This document shows, piece by piece, positions 1-12,700 of a DNA stretch of 64,000 nt. The translations under genes and the position numbers were made by a program. The stretch covers positions 16,050,001 to 16,114,000 of the forward strand of contig CM072877.1 in assembly GCA_036937835.1 (NCBI GenBank), given 5' to 3'. The first letter of the stretch is position 1, and each line of letters starts with the position of its first letter. Under the pieces are notes generated by a model. The model worked only from the letters and a program-made list of their open reading frames with translations. It searched no databases and was not told the DNA's origin. The DNA comes from Pampus argenteus (taxonomy: Eukaryota; Chordata; Actinopteri; Scombriformes; Stromateidae).

Positions 1-2780
1 AAGGAAACTAACATGCACTGCAGAGAGAGGTGGGAGGAAGATTTAACTGCCCTCGTACCTGTATCTTCATCTGGCGCAGGGCCAGTGGCAGAACAGTGTG
101 TACTTAAAAAAAAAAAAAAAATGCATGTTTCATCCTCGACTTGGGCTGTTAGCTTTGGTAGCGTTTCTTCAATTTAAAAAGGTACAGAGACGGCTGTGCA
201 TGAATTAGTTAATCTGAGCTGTGACTATCTTCTCAACACTAACAAACAAACAAACAAACAAACAAAAAAAAAGAGCACGATGTCAGCGGCTGTTCCCCTG
301 ACTTGTAGCGTGTGTTCATCCTGTCCCCTTTTGGTGGCAACGAGGGGATCCTCTTATTGATGTTTACCTTATTGCCTAAAGAACAAGCACATGTGACAAT
401 AGTTATAGCAACAAAAGTTTTTTCCTTGCATTTGCGTTGGTTTTATATTTAGGTATAGATTCATGCAGTGTTTCAGCTGAGAGAGGCGCTTGCGTATTGA
501 TCTTGTGTATTTGTGTGACAGACCTCCCCTCGTGGTTGCTATGCTGGTTGCTATGCTGTATCACTAGAACATGTAGAATGTGGTGCGATGGAGGCAGCCT
601 CTCTCTCACAGTGCACACAGACATGAGACGACACAACAGCAGCGAAACATTCACGCTGTTAAAACAAGTTGACTCCCTCACTTGCTACTTCAGTTTCTTT
701 CTTTTTCTTTTTTTTTTGTTTTGTTTAACCCTTTGTGTCGGGTTTTTCATTTCAGGGCCGTGTGTTAACGGATGCCTTTAGGACCCTCACTGTCCTATGC
801 ACTGTGATAGTAAAAAGGATAGGACTTGGCCCGGAGACTCTTTCAGCCTTGTGGGCCAAAGATCAATTAATCACAATTACTTCTCCCTGTCTTGTGCACT
901 GCCAGTGTTGACACTGCCTCCTCCTGTAGTGGAGTCATCTGTGATAAAGTTTTTCATAGTTTACACAGGGTGTTGTCAGTTGAGATGCCTTAAGTATTTA
1001 ACAATCATAATTTATTACTAACTGTAGATATTGTGGGTACGTATTTAATTTTATATAGTTTTTTTTGGGGGGGAGGGAGGGGCCACTGAATCATAATTTA
1101 TTTATTTAGAAATAACACAAAAATGCTATGAAAAAAACTATTACCTCATTTTTGCATTGTTTTAAATGGGAATGCTTTGCATGCAGCTGTACTTTTTTTT
1201 TTTTTTTGGAAACACTAAAGTTAAAGAAAAAAAAAAAATAGCCCTGCTGTTTGATCTTCACAAGCTGGCTGTGCGATGTTTACTGTCCAAGGCTGAGCTA
1301 CTGAGCCCGCTCTCCGTCTCTCTCTCTCTCTCTCTTTCTCTAGTTCTCTCTCTATGTCTCTCTCTCTCAGTCTCTCTCATGTGGTGCTGTGGATCTTAGT
1401 TACATTCCATTCAATGCAATTTCTCTGATCCCCCATGCTGTGACGTAGTGGACAAACGGCAATGAAGTGAATTGGTTTTAGTTTGTGATTTTCTTTCTTT
1501 TTTTTTGTTTTGTTTTGCACTCGCTGTTTAAATATGGGAACCCTCTCACTGGCAAAAAAAAGGTAGTTAAGATAATTTCATATTATCAATAAGAACTTTT
1601 CTGTTTTGTTTTTTTTATGCTCTGCTTCTCACAATGCACTATGGGTCTTAATAATGATCATCTGTGAAGCATGTTCCTTCGCTTTATATCTCTTTCTTTT
1701 CATCTCTCTTGGTGTTTCTCTTCAGTTCTTTTTCCAGACTAGTTCGTAGACTTAAGCATAACAAGTGCCTCGCTTTAGTGTTAGGAGATATTTCCATATG
1801 ACTGAATACCATTAACAACAATCAATCCATGAAGCCACCATGCCTTATTGGTTGCATAATTATTTAAAAGAATGAAAGAGCTAAGACAACATTTTGACAC
1901 AGGTGTCTACAAAAGCCATTATCCTCAAGAATTCAAGTCAAACTGTCCAAAAAAATAGCTGCTGGTTTGTAGCTCTGAAGCGTTACATGTTGTGGAAATA
2001 GTTCTGATGACCAAGAGGCATGTCTCACTGTGGGCTTTACAAATACTACAGTTCCCTTTCTTTCATTCACTTCTCTTCTATTCAGTTCATCCTCTATCTC
2101 GCCATCCCCCGCCTCGTTCCCCTCTTTCGCTCCATTTTGTGTTTGATTTTACCGTCCGTCCCCTTCTCTCAGAATATATCCTCTGTTTCCTTTCACAGTC
2201 TAAAGGAAGGCAAGGATTTTAAAGCACAACCTTTTCTAAAAATGCATGTTTTCTCAGGTTTCAATATAATCTCAATGGTTTAATAGTATATAGTGAAAAT
2301 ATATACAAAGAATATAACAGAAGAAGAAAAAAATTAATTTTGTTGCTGCTTGAATCTGAAAAAGAACAAAACTGAAGAGAAAATATCCCAAAAAGTGCCA
2401 GTGAAAGGGCTGCCGCCATCCTTGTATGAAAATCTGCTGTTTAGTTGTGACTGCGCAATGTTTTTCAATATAGGATATTTTATCTGAAAATAGAACTATT
2501 TATCATTAATATTAAAGCAATAGCGCATTAATGGTGATGAGTGTGTTGATGAAGAAATGGATGAGCATATTATGTGTAAATGTTAGATTCACATGTGGTG
2601 GAATTTTGTACTTTATTTATTATTACTACTAATAATAATGATAATGATTTCAAAAAGTTGCATTGCTAAACCCAAACTGTTCTGTTTGTGTTTTTTTAAT
2701 TTTAATTTTATTTCATGGCTTGTATATTATCCTTTTGTATGTGCTCTTTTTGTAATAAATTGGATAAAAAGGACACGTTG
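1..2780 (+). other. Non-coding; probable 3' UTR tail of an upstream plus-strand gene
   Basis: I see no coding exon here. The stretch is AT-rich with homopolymer runs, a short AAAC tandem repeat near 241-270 and a CT-rich microsatellite at about 1310-1380. It ends with an AATAAA hexamer at 2754-2759 followed by a GT-rich stretch, as expected at a plus-strand cleavage site. In humans the gene on this side of LOXHD1 is RNF165, which converges on it, so a long rnf165 3' UTR is the natural guess. That identity rests on synteny only, because no protein-coding sequence of it is visible. Confidence 0.35.
2754..2759 (+). terminator. Candidate poly(A) signal AATAAA, plus strand
   Basis: A canonical hexamer with a GT-rich element within about 30 bases downstream. 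It would end a plus-strand transcript just before the convergent 3' end of loxhd1. Confidence 0.4.
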
Positions 2781-3118
2781 AGTCTTTTTGGTGTCAAGTT
2801 TCCCCCTCGAATATAATCAAACTCTGTGGCAAGAGGTTGCTATTAGGTTCATTGAATATATATTAAACATGCAGCCTTTAAAACCCTGAAAGCCCTGAAA
2901 ACCGTTGTCTGGCGCTGGAAACTAGATTAGAGTGGCGAGAGTGAACCAACAGTAACCGTCGTGAGCTGTAAAACCAAAAACAAGAATGTGGTAGACAGAA
3001 CATACTCCGTGGAGCTGAGAGGAACTGCAAATCAATATAAAACCATTGATTTGTGCTGCTTTAAATTAAAGTGAAACAAACAGGTTGAAAACTGTGCTTC
3101 TGGGTATTACAAAAGAAG

Positions 3119-3124
3119 TTTAAT
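3119..3124 (-). terminator. loxhd1: Candidate poly(A) signal ATTAAA for loxhd1
   Basis: This is TTTAAT on the plus strand, so ATTAAA on the loxhd1 strand, about 300 bases beyond the stop codon. No AATAAA occurs on the minus strand between the stop and this point. It is a weak call, since the motif is common in AT-rich DNA. Confidence 0.3.
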
Positions 3125-3426
3125 CTTTTATAAAACCTCCATTATAACAAAGTAACTGACTGGAAACCATCCCTGACATATGAAATGTAAAAAGAATGGC
3201 ACATTCAGCTTCTTGACCAAAGTAGATATTGTCACAGTATTTCATTGCAGGCTGTATTTTCAGGTGGTATTCAATATCTAACCATTATATGATTTTTAAA
3301 AAAAAGCTATGAATGTAAAATTTCAGTCACAGTTCCTGAGATATAAAACTTGTCAGAGTAGAATCTGTTTGGTCATTACTTCTAAACATGAGGGAAGAAA
3401 TCTCTGCAATGGGAAATAACACTCTT

Positions 3427-3789
3427 TTAGTATTTCGGGTAGAGGACTCTGACAATCTGTCTGTCAGCCCTTTTAGTGTCCAGCCACTTCCCACACAGGA
3501 AAATGGTGGTGACACCGTTGGCTGTGTTTGTGACTTCCACACGATCCAGCCGCCAGCCGGGACTGAGACCAGAGTTGTCGTGCTCGACCCGAACTTTCTG
3601 CAGCTCTCCCATGTCCAGCATTTCCACCAGGAAACGGTCCGTCTGTCCACGTTCAAAAAGGTTGCGAAACTTTTGCCGCAACTGCCGGCAGCCTGAATCT
3701 CCATTGGTGCCATAGATAGTGATGAAAACATTGGCATCTGTGCCTGCTCCCTTCTCATCGCCCGTGATGACGATGATCTCGTACTTGAC
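3427..3789 (-). other. loxhd1: loxhd1 PLAT unit 16 and C-terminus (exon 41)
   Basis: A complete PLAT unit with no internal intron, residues about 2304-2422. Motifs are YEIIVITGDEKGAGTDANVF, NLFERGQTDRFLVEMLD, VEHDNSGLSPGWRLDRVEV and CGKWLDTKRADRQIVRVLYP. The protein ends KY before TAA. Confidence 0.95.
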
Positions 3790-6700
3790 GGGCACCAGGC
3801 TTCGAGCTTTACTGGCGAAGCTCTCAGTGGTCTTTGTGCACTCGAAGGTCAAGAAATCATCCCTTTTTGAAGAGAGAGGGATGAGGGCATTGCAGCTGAA
3901 GATGTACCTGGAGCAGAGAAGGAAGAATATTGTCTGATATGGCGGAAAAAAACAACAACAATGAATGACTGTTGTGCGGACGTAGATCACATGAGCATGT
4001 AACCAACATCTTACTTGTTTCCCATCTCTCTTTCAGTGACGACGACCTCCTCTACATGCCAGTAAACCTCCCCTTTCACTTTCTTGCCATCCTTGGGCGT
4101 GTGACCCAGGCAGATACCAGCAATGTCGCCCAGGTTCTTGGATGAAAACTCGAACCTGTCCACATTACCTCTGAAGGAAACAGGAATACATCATAAGCAT
4201 GTAAGAAGAAGTAGCTATTCCCCTAAATTGGCCTACATACTTTAAATTCATGTCATTTCCAATGTGTCCTGTGTCACAATTAATTTTCAACAGGATGGTG
4301 TAATGCCATGTGGATGGCAGCGTTCGTCTGTGTTAAAGTACTTGCCGCTGGTGGGATTATCATAACAAGTGTAAAGGGGGAATTAGAGCGACTGAAAGCA
4401 CATTTCTTTGAGCTTTTTCATGCAAACAAGTTGCAGCTCATTAAGTTAATCTTGCGGCGAGTACCTACCGCAGGAACCTCTTCTTTTTCGAGGAGTTCTC
4501 CATTACAAATTCTTTTGATCGGCCCTTCCTCCCCTCGAGTACAATCCAGCCATTTTCTTTGGTTTCAGCTTCAGCCGTGTCTCCAGTTGTGATACAGATT
4601 TCATACTCTTTCAAGGAGAAAACATGATTGCAGAATATACAGCATATGTGTTTTTTTGGCTGGGTCATTTGTTTTGAATGAATTCTATATAAACTGTGTT
4701 GTGAGGTGCTGCTACTTACTGGTCTTTTCATTGAGGTCTAAGTAGTCGTTGTTAGCGCAGGCCAGTTCTCTCATTATCTGTCCATCATCATCATTTTTGG
4801 CAAGCCAGCGGTCACAGGGGAACCGAAATGTTTTGTCCAAGAGCTCATCCTTCACATCGATGTACTCCAAGTGCCACCCAGGAGAGGGACCTTGGTTTAA
4901 CGGGATCAGGAAGCAAAGAAGCATGCCAAGAATGATAAACCTTTCGGGGCCAATCACTCAAGTTTCCACAAAGCCAGACTAAAGATGTAACAGGTAATTG
5001 AGACCAGATTTATTTTAGGTGCTGTGATGCTAATTTTGCGTTGTAAAATGAAACTTCAGTGAGTAAACTTTTGCATTTTCCAAAAGTGATTGTTTATCCG
5101 AGCCCCTGACCTGTGTTGTCGTGCCACACTCGCACTTTGGAGAGCTCTCCCATGCTGAGGATATCCGAGAAGCGGAACGTGTCGCTCTGCTTGCGCTCAA
5201 ACTTGTTGGATTTGTTGCACTCTTTCAATGCCAGCGTCCCCGTGTCTCCGTTCTCTCCAAAAATAATGATCCACACATTGGCATCAGTGCCTGCTCCTGA
5301 GGAGACAAGAGAGTGTCACCCGAAGAAATCCTGCTTCCCTGCACAACCTCTGTTCTGTCCAGTTTCACTTTTCTAAAGAGAAAGACATATTGAAGTAAAC
5401 AGAGGACCATGTGACTGGAACTGTGAGCTTATACCGTGTTAATGTGTTTAGATTCAGGTTTAGAGAGTTTCAACTTCACAATTTTCATTAGTACGGCAAT
5501 CACATACACATCATAGTCAAATTAATCACTTAAACTGTTTAGTGAAACTCATTTCTAGTTGTATTTTTGATATTAGTCTGTCTGAACAGCATGACACTAA
5601 AATTAGATCAAATATTTACTAATATTGTATTGAATTGCCAATATGCACTGAGGCTGCAAAGCCCTAAGGTTATTAATTAGTTAACAATCAACCACAATAT
5701 AAGAAGAGTAAGAGAGAGAGCCGAGTTCTACAGCACAGTTATGATTCTTTTGTATTTTATTTGGTTATTGCAGTGGTTTATGAAGCGATAAGGAGCGCAA
5801 ACCTTTCTAAGTCTGCAGCATGTTTTCAGCGTTTTAAACTTAAATACTGTAGAGTAAACAATAATAATGTTAGCAACATTACAAATGTTACATTTAAATG
5901 CTAATTTTTCTTTCATATACCTCACAATACACTACACACTACACATGCAAATCAACCTATAAAGATCCCAAAGGAGTCCTTTACTTTATGTACTGCATCA
6001 TCTATGAACTGGTGATTGCATATGTGTGCCTCTATGTTGTGTGTGTGTGTGTGTATCAGTCTAGCTCATTATTCCTCCCAGAGCCTCTGTGGTGGTGCAA
6101 AGCTACATCTTAGCTTCCAGTAACTGCCAAGGGCAAGTGAGCAGTCCTTTGAAGTCGGCTCAGACTTCTCGCCACGCTATCATATTGATCAGCAGCGCTA
6201 TATAGAAACTGCATGAAGAGGGAGCAAAGCCGTGTGGGGGATTTTCTGAAGAGGATTTCTTTCATCACTGCTTTGCTGTCAAACATGAATTATTCCACCT
6301 TCTCTCTTCATCAAAAAAAAACACAAACCTCAGCACAGGGACAGGTCAAATTAGGATCTGTGTAACATCCATCCGACAGACACAAATACGGTAGTCCTAA
6401 CTCATTTGGCGTTCAGAGAATTTCACTGGCTCGTGAGGTCCTTAAGATCATGCCACCATCCTCTTTGACGTTCATCACCTGCAGGACTCAGGTTTATCTC
6501 TTTGAAAGTGTTCCACTGGGAGGTGATGATGAGCTAAACTTCTCATCTGACCTTGGTGATGTTGCTGAAGAAGAGGATGTCTCTGGACATGACCTGCCAC
6601 TGACCCAGAGATGAAAGGATGGATGGAGAATGTCGGTAAGCCTACTAAGAGGACTTGAAATGAATTTGTCCTTTTGGCTCACAGTTTGTGAGGCATCGAA

Positions 6701-9700
6701 AGGGTGAAAATCATCCAAATATTAAAAGGTGTTCCTCAGAGATCAATTCTTGGTACCCTGATATTTTATTTTATTGTAATGGAGATCCTTATGATAATTT
6801 TGTTAATAATGTGAGTATAGTAATATATAAAGCATGTCCCAAATTACACTACTAAAGCTCTTTCAGTGACTGGAATCATTGCAGTTTGTTAACTCACTAT
6901 ATGTTAGGATCAGATGTGAAAACAGGTTCTAATGGTAATCTAAATGAAAACATTGTTATGATCCCACTAATGGCAGCCCGCACATGTGAAAGACTTACCA
7001 GCAATATCACTGGTTTTGACCTGGATGATGTAGGTGGTGAGCTCCACCATCGTCTCCTCGTCCACCACAGCAGCCATCTCGCATATCATGGTTCTTTTGG
7101 GTCCGCGCGTCCTGGACAGCCACTCCTCATAGGTGAACACGGACACCTCCTCTGTGGTCAGGTTACGCATGATCACCTGGATGCACAGAGTTAGTTCCTC
7201 AAATATCAGATCACACTTACTGTAAATGTCATTCAACATCCCAACTTTGTTAGTCAAACCCCAGAAATTCTACTTGAGAGACACTTTTTCCCTAATTTAA
7301 AGATGAAACAAGTCATGCCTTTTACAGAAAAAAATATGGACCCATTATTCAATCAGTGCTAAAAGACATTTTAAAAAGCATATTTATTAACCATTAATTT
7401 TGGTATTATGTTTAAAAACAACATCCGAGTTTATGAATGCATTGTGTCATACATTGTTACATCACTGACATTAAAGTGTTACCAGTATGAACACAAGATG
7501 TCTGATCACTAGTACTGGGAAGCCTTTTAATTATTAGACAGAGACTCGGCTCAGGCTGCCACACTTGTAATAGCGCTCCACTCTGCATATTTATTTGGGC
7601 AGATTACTATGCTGGCAATGCGCCCAGTGCACTGTTGTGTCCATTTCAATACACAGACCCAGCAATCCATAAAAGCAGCACATCTGCTTGTGATGCTGAA
7701 CACACAAGGCTCTGTGCAGGGTCAAGTCAAGGAGATGTTCGCAGTTGCTGAGTCCCAGGCACGGACGGACAGGGCCTGGTATTGTTCCTGACTGCTCTGC
7801 TGTTTTGCAGGCATGGTGTCTTTACCAGAGAAGACATTTGCATAGGAAATGTGTTCTGTTTCATCAAAGCGGCTGGACTGAGACATCACACTGAATTTGG
7901 AAGTGAGCGGTGATGTTGTCCTCACAGGGTCAGCAGAAGAGAAAAAGTACTGAGCCATTTATTTTTGGAAACAAACAATGTATGTTAATGAAGGTGATTA
8001 ACTTGCAGGACTATGCATTATTAATAAGTGATATTTGCACCAACATGTTATCTCTCTACTGAATACAGAAACAGACAACACTCATTACTGAGCCTGAGTT
8101 TCTGTCTACTGTATGTGTGTGTGCATGGTAAAATGGGTCAATATCCTCACTCCGGGAACTCTGGGCCCTGCTGTGTATATGTGTGTGTGTGTTTGTGTGT
8201 GTGCGTGTGTGCGTGTGTGTTAGTGGGTGGGTGAATCATTGACCATTCTCCTGCAGGCAGGGATAGATGTGTGTTTGTGTCATATAATAGATTGAGTGAT
8301 CCTGTGACCTACAGAATAAAGCACCGGGGTAAAAACACAAACCTGCAACTGCTTTGTACTATTGATTTTTTTTAAGAAGCTAACAATAACTGTTTCTGCT
8401 TTTTTATGCACCTGGTTTCATGTTTTATGGATGAGATCTGCTGTTTTTTCTTCTCAACTATTCCACCCTTGACGAAAATAAATGAAACCAGTGTAAATGC
8501 ACAATCAGCTGATTAAACGGTTATCAGCTCCTTTTCCTTTATTCTTAGCCCATTTTAGCAGGTTTAACAGCACCTGAACACACACACACACTATGTCTGT
8601 CTTGATGCTAGGTTAATTAAGGTGAGCTGACCTGATCGAGAAACCAGTCAGGCCGACTGCCAGAGCCGTCAATGCGGAGCCTCATCTTCCTCAGTGGGGC
8701 AATGTCATCGATCTCCATGTTGAAAGTGTCCTCCTGACCACGCTCAAACCTGTTACCCACCACGTTAACAACACAGGGCTTATAAACTGTAACATTCATT
8801 ATATTAATTGTTCAAAAACACGTATAATGTGTATGTGCATAAGGTCAACGTATGCCAACAAAACATGTTAGATGCTACCTGTCCTCATTCTTCTGCAGCA
8901 ACATCTCCTCTGTGCTGCCGTTGGCCCCAAATACAGACATGTAGATCTGAGTGTCTGTTCCTGCGTTCTGAACGTCTCCCGTTACCACCGTCACCTCATA
9001 AATGATCTGACGTGAAAAGATTTGACAGTATTACTTCTAAAACACCGATAGACAAAGATGTGAAGTTTATGTTGTAGCTGATGAACAATTACAGATACGT
9101 AATATTTTCTCAATATGACAGCAAATGTCTATAAAGTCGTAGTAAATTGCATTTTAAATTTGATTTTTTCAGTTAAACAGGGGCATGTGAGATTGTAATG
9201 TAGTAAATATGAGATTGTTTCTCATTTTTATAGCTGACATGTATATGACTACATATTACAGTACATTTAGATAGAACAATAATTTTAAAGGTCTCCAATT
9301 ATTTTTAGATGAATCAGATTTTTAATATGGTAATATTTGAGATCCAACCCATTTTCTATAACAATGTGTTATAATAGATTTGATGTGATATTTATTTGTG
9401 TATGACACAAATTTATTTTCATTAATGGCGGTATGATAGAAATGGACTCATTATCACTAATCTGCTGCAGTAATTTGATCTAACTGCGATGTATGCTTTG
9501 TGCCATATGGCTGTGCTTGCATCCATTAGTTCACATCTACATACCTTCTGGGATATGGAAATTGCCTCTGCATCCAGCACGTTGAATACTCTAGCAGTCA
9601 ACCCATCTCCACGATCTTTGGCCAGCCAGCACTTGCAAGCAAAGATATATTTGACCCCTTTGGTTGGCACAGCAACAGCCAGCTCATCAACCAGCCAACA

Positions 9701-12700
9701 GCTCTCAGGAGTGGCCCCATCATGGCCAAGCTGCAGGGAGGGGGAGAGAAACAATCAGGAACGTGGGTGTATTTTTATTTTTTTTGCATGTTCATGTGTG
9801 TGTGTGGATGTGTGAGTGTGCACAATTCTTGCTGACACTCTAACAGCGTCCCCCTCCCTCACCTCAACCTTTTTGATCTCCCCCACATCTGAACCGTGGG
9901 ACTCAAAGCTCTCCAAAGAGCCGGCCTCAAAGCCCTTTCTCCCATCCAGCAGGTCCAGCCACAACCTCTCTGTCTGGGTGTGATTGGCCCCGATAATGAT
10001 CACATAAGCCCTGCTGGTGGTGCTCGCATCTCGCTCCAGTCCAGTACAGATGGTTATGTGGTATGGTATGACTGCACAGGAAGGGCACAGCAGTTATTCA
10101 TTCATGAGAGCGTGAGATTATGTAAAGATGTCTGTGTTAGAATATTAATGACAAAACAGTCGCAGAGCAGGGGATGAATCAGGCATGCGGGGCTGAAAAT
10201 CTTTCATTTCTCTTTGGGCTTTCTTACTGGGAAGCTCTATTTCTTCCTCCTTTTTCTTCTTGTTCTTTTTGTTCATGTTGCTGTCAACACTTTTCACTGT
10301 CAGGGCTGAGTTCTTTTTACTGTTGAGGCTCTCTCTCACTCCTTCAAAACCCTGTAATAACACAACACACACACAGTGATGCAGACAAACACATAAATAC
10401 AGATACAGGTTTAAAGTACTAAGTAACACACAAAGTCTATATGTATTTATATAATACATTCTTGTACATATTGACATTCAGTGCATTTCTATGGCAGCAA
10501 TGAAGGCAATAAAACATTATGCTCTCTAACAGCACTTAAAGGGTCAGTTCGTCCAACTTACAAAAAAAAAACAAGGATAATGCAAACAGTTGTTTGATTT
10601 TTTTTAAGGTTTTCATACATTTGCCTCTGCAGACTTCATTTGCACTCCTGAGAGCAGCGAAACACTAAAAATGAACTTGCTAATTACAGTTAGTCGGGAT
10701 GATTCACTGACCTAGCTGTCAACAGTTTTCATAGGGACTATTTAAAGGTAAAGGTGAAAACTGAAAAAAAAAAACATGACATTGACTTACACTTCAAATC
10801 TTTTTCCTACTACTATGATTTAATAGCTCTTCTTACATATGACCAAAGTCACCCCTTTTAGACTTTTTATAGGTTTTTCATGCTACCTTGACATAGAAGA
10901 CTCTCTCAATGCGTCGGTCCTCCCTCTTCCTGGACAGCCATCGTTCACATAAGAAGAGGAAGACCTCCTCTGTATCCACGTCAACCACCTCCACCTGGTC
11001 CAAGTACCAGTCTGCACTCACCATACTGTTATCATGGCGGATTCTGATCCTGAAAACCTGCCCGAGGTCGACTGCCTCTATAGTGAACTTATCCACCTGT
11101 GAAGATAACACATGAGCATACAACATCAAGATTGTGATGTTGTTTACTTATGTAATTATTATGAATGATGATGATTTTGCTGTAATTCTATTAGTATTCT
11201 GTCTTTCTTACAGATCCTCGTTCAAACTTGTTGCTGTTTGTCTCCGACTTGCTGAGTTTCCTCTCTCCAGTGTCCCCCATGTCCCCGTAGATTGTGAGGA
11301 AGACATTGGCGTCGGTGCCGGCTCCATACACGTCACCTGTCATTACTGACACTTTGTATGTGTGAGCTGTAGAGAGGATGATGATCACAGACAAGCACAC
11401 AGGGGATCGGCTTGAGGGCAATTGGCAGAAAATCGAGTGAAAAGAAAGCAATTTTCCATCACTGTTTGATGCCACTGTCAGAGAGATAGAGACAGGACCT
11501 GAAGGGAAAATTGTCCCTCGTTTCCAAACTAATAGCTCAGAAAGGTGGAGAGAAGACAGGACACAACAGGTAGACAAATGCTGCGGATATTTCTACATGT
11601 TTGTGTGTATGACTGCAGCTGAATGTTTGTCTGTGTATGTAAACATACTCTCCAGGGCATCTTCCACCTCGATTTCAGTGACTTTCAGGCTTCCATCTCG
11701 TGAAAGTTTCTCGGTGATTATGTCAGATGGCACCAGCTCTCTCACTGTTTCTCCATCATCCTCCGACTTGGCGAGCCAACGCTCACATGGGAAGATGACA
11801 GTCTCTGAACCCTACACAGAGAGAGGGGGGGTGGGATATAATGCACCTATAGTGTGTGTGTGTGTGTGTTTTAGGAGAAAATCAGTGAACAAAATGTCCT
11901 TTTCCAGAGCTCTGGCTCCATATGTGAGGACAAAAATGAATTCACAGCATCTTAACTGTGAAGAGAATATCTCCACCTACTGACCGAAACTAGTGTTTGT
12001 CTGATATGTGTGTAGTGAGATGCAGGCTCAGAGTCAGATCAAGATATTTAACATGTATAAGCATTAATGTACATTTGATTATACGTGTTTTTAATTGTTG
12101 TCAGTCAGTGGAGCTTTTTTCAGATGAACCCACCTTTCCCTTCCTGAGCAAACGTCTGATCTCCACTCGGTCCAGATGCCAGCCTGGGTTGACCCCGCGG
12201 TTGTCATGGCCGATACGGATCTTCTCAATTACATCCCCCACGTCTTCTAGCTTCAGAGAGCAGAAAAATCAGTGAATTAAAGCATTATTTAGGCAACTTT
12301 ATGATAATGACGTGTAACAACTACAATAAAATCAATGAAAGCAATGACATTTTAACATATGTAATATTATGAATGTTTGCAATCACGTTTAGATTATACT
12401 GATGCAGTGCGAACCCACAGCACTGTGTACTGTATATACACTGTATTTATAATGACCACTAGCCCAGTCTCCAGAGCTTGATGAATGCACCTATTCTGCT
12501 TATTTATGACTGTTATTGTACCTCAACAATAAACATGTCCTCAGCTCCTCTCTCAAAGTATATCCTCCTCTCCCTCTTGTTAACACACAAAGACTTCTGC
12601 TGGCTGCACACCGCATCTCGCCCGTACAGGACAATGAAGACATCTGCGTCTGTGCCAGCTCCGAACACGTCACTCGTGAAGGTTTTAATCTCATAAGGAA

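Noticed and set aside
437..781. Cys- and Leu-rich plus-strand frame of 114 codons
   Set aside because: Composition reflects TG-rich and T-rich DNA; no homology is recognised, so I treat it as UTR.
7722..7958. Minus-strand frame of 78 codons between loxhd1 exons
   Set aside because: Including it would break the unit 13 frame and it shows no PLAT motif.
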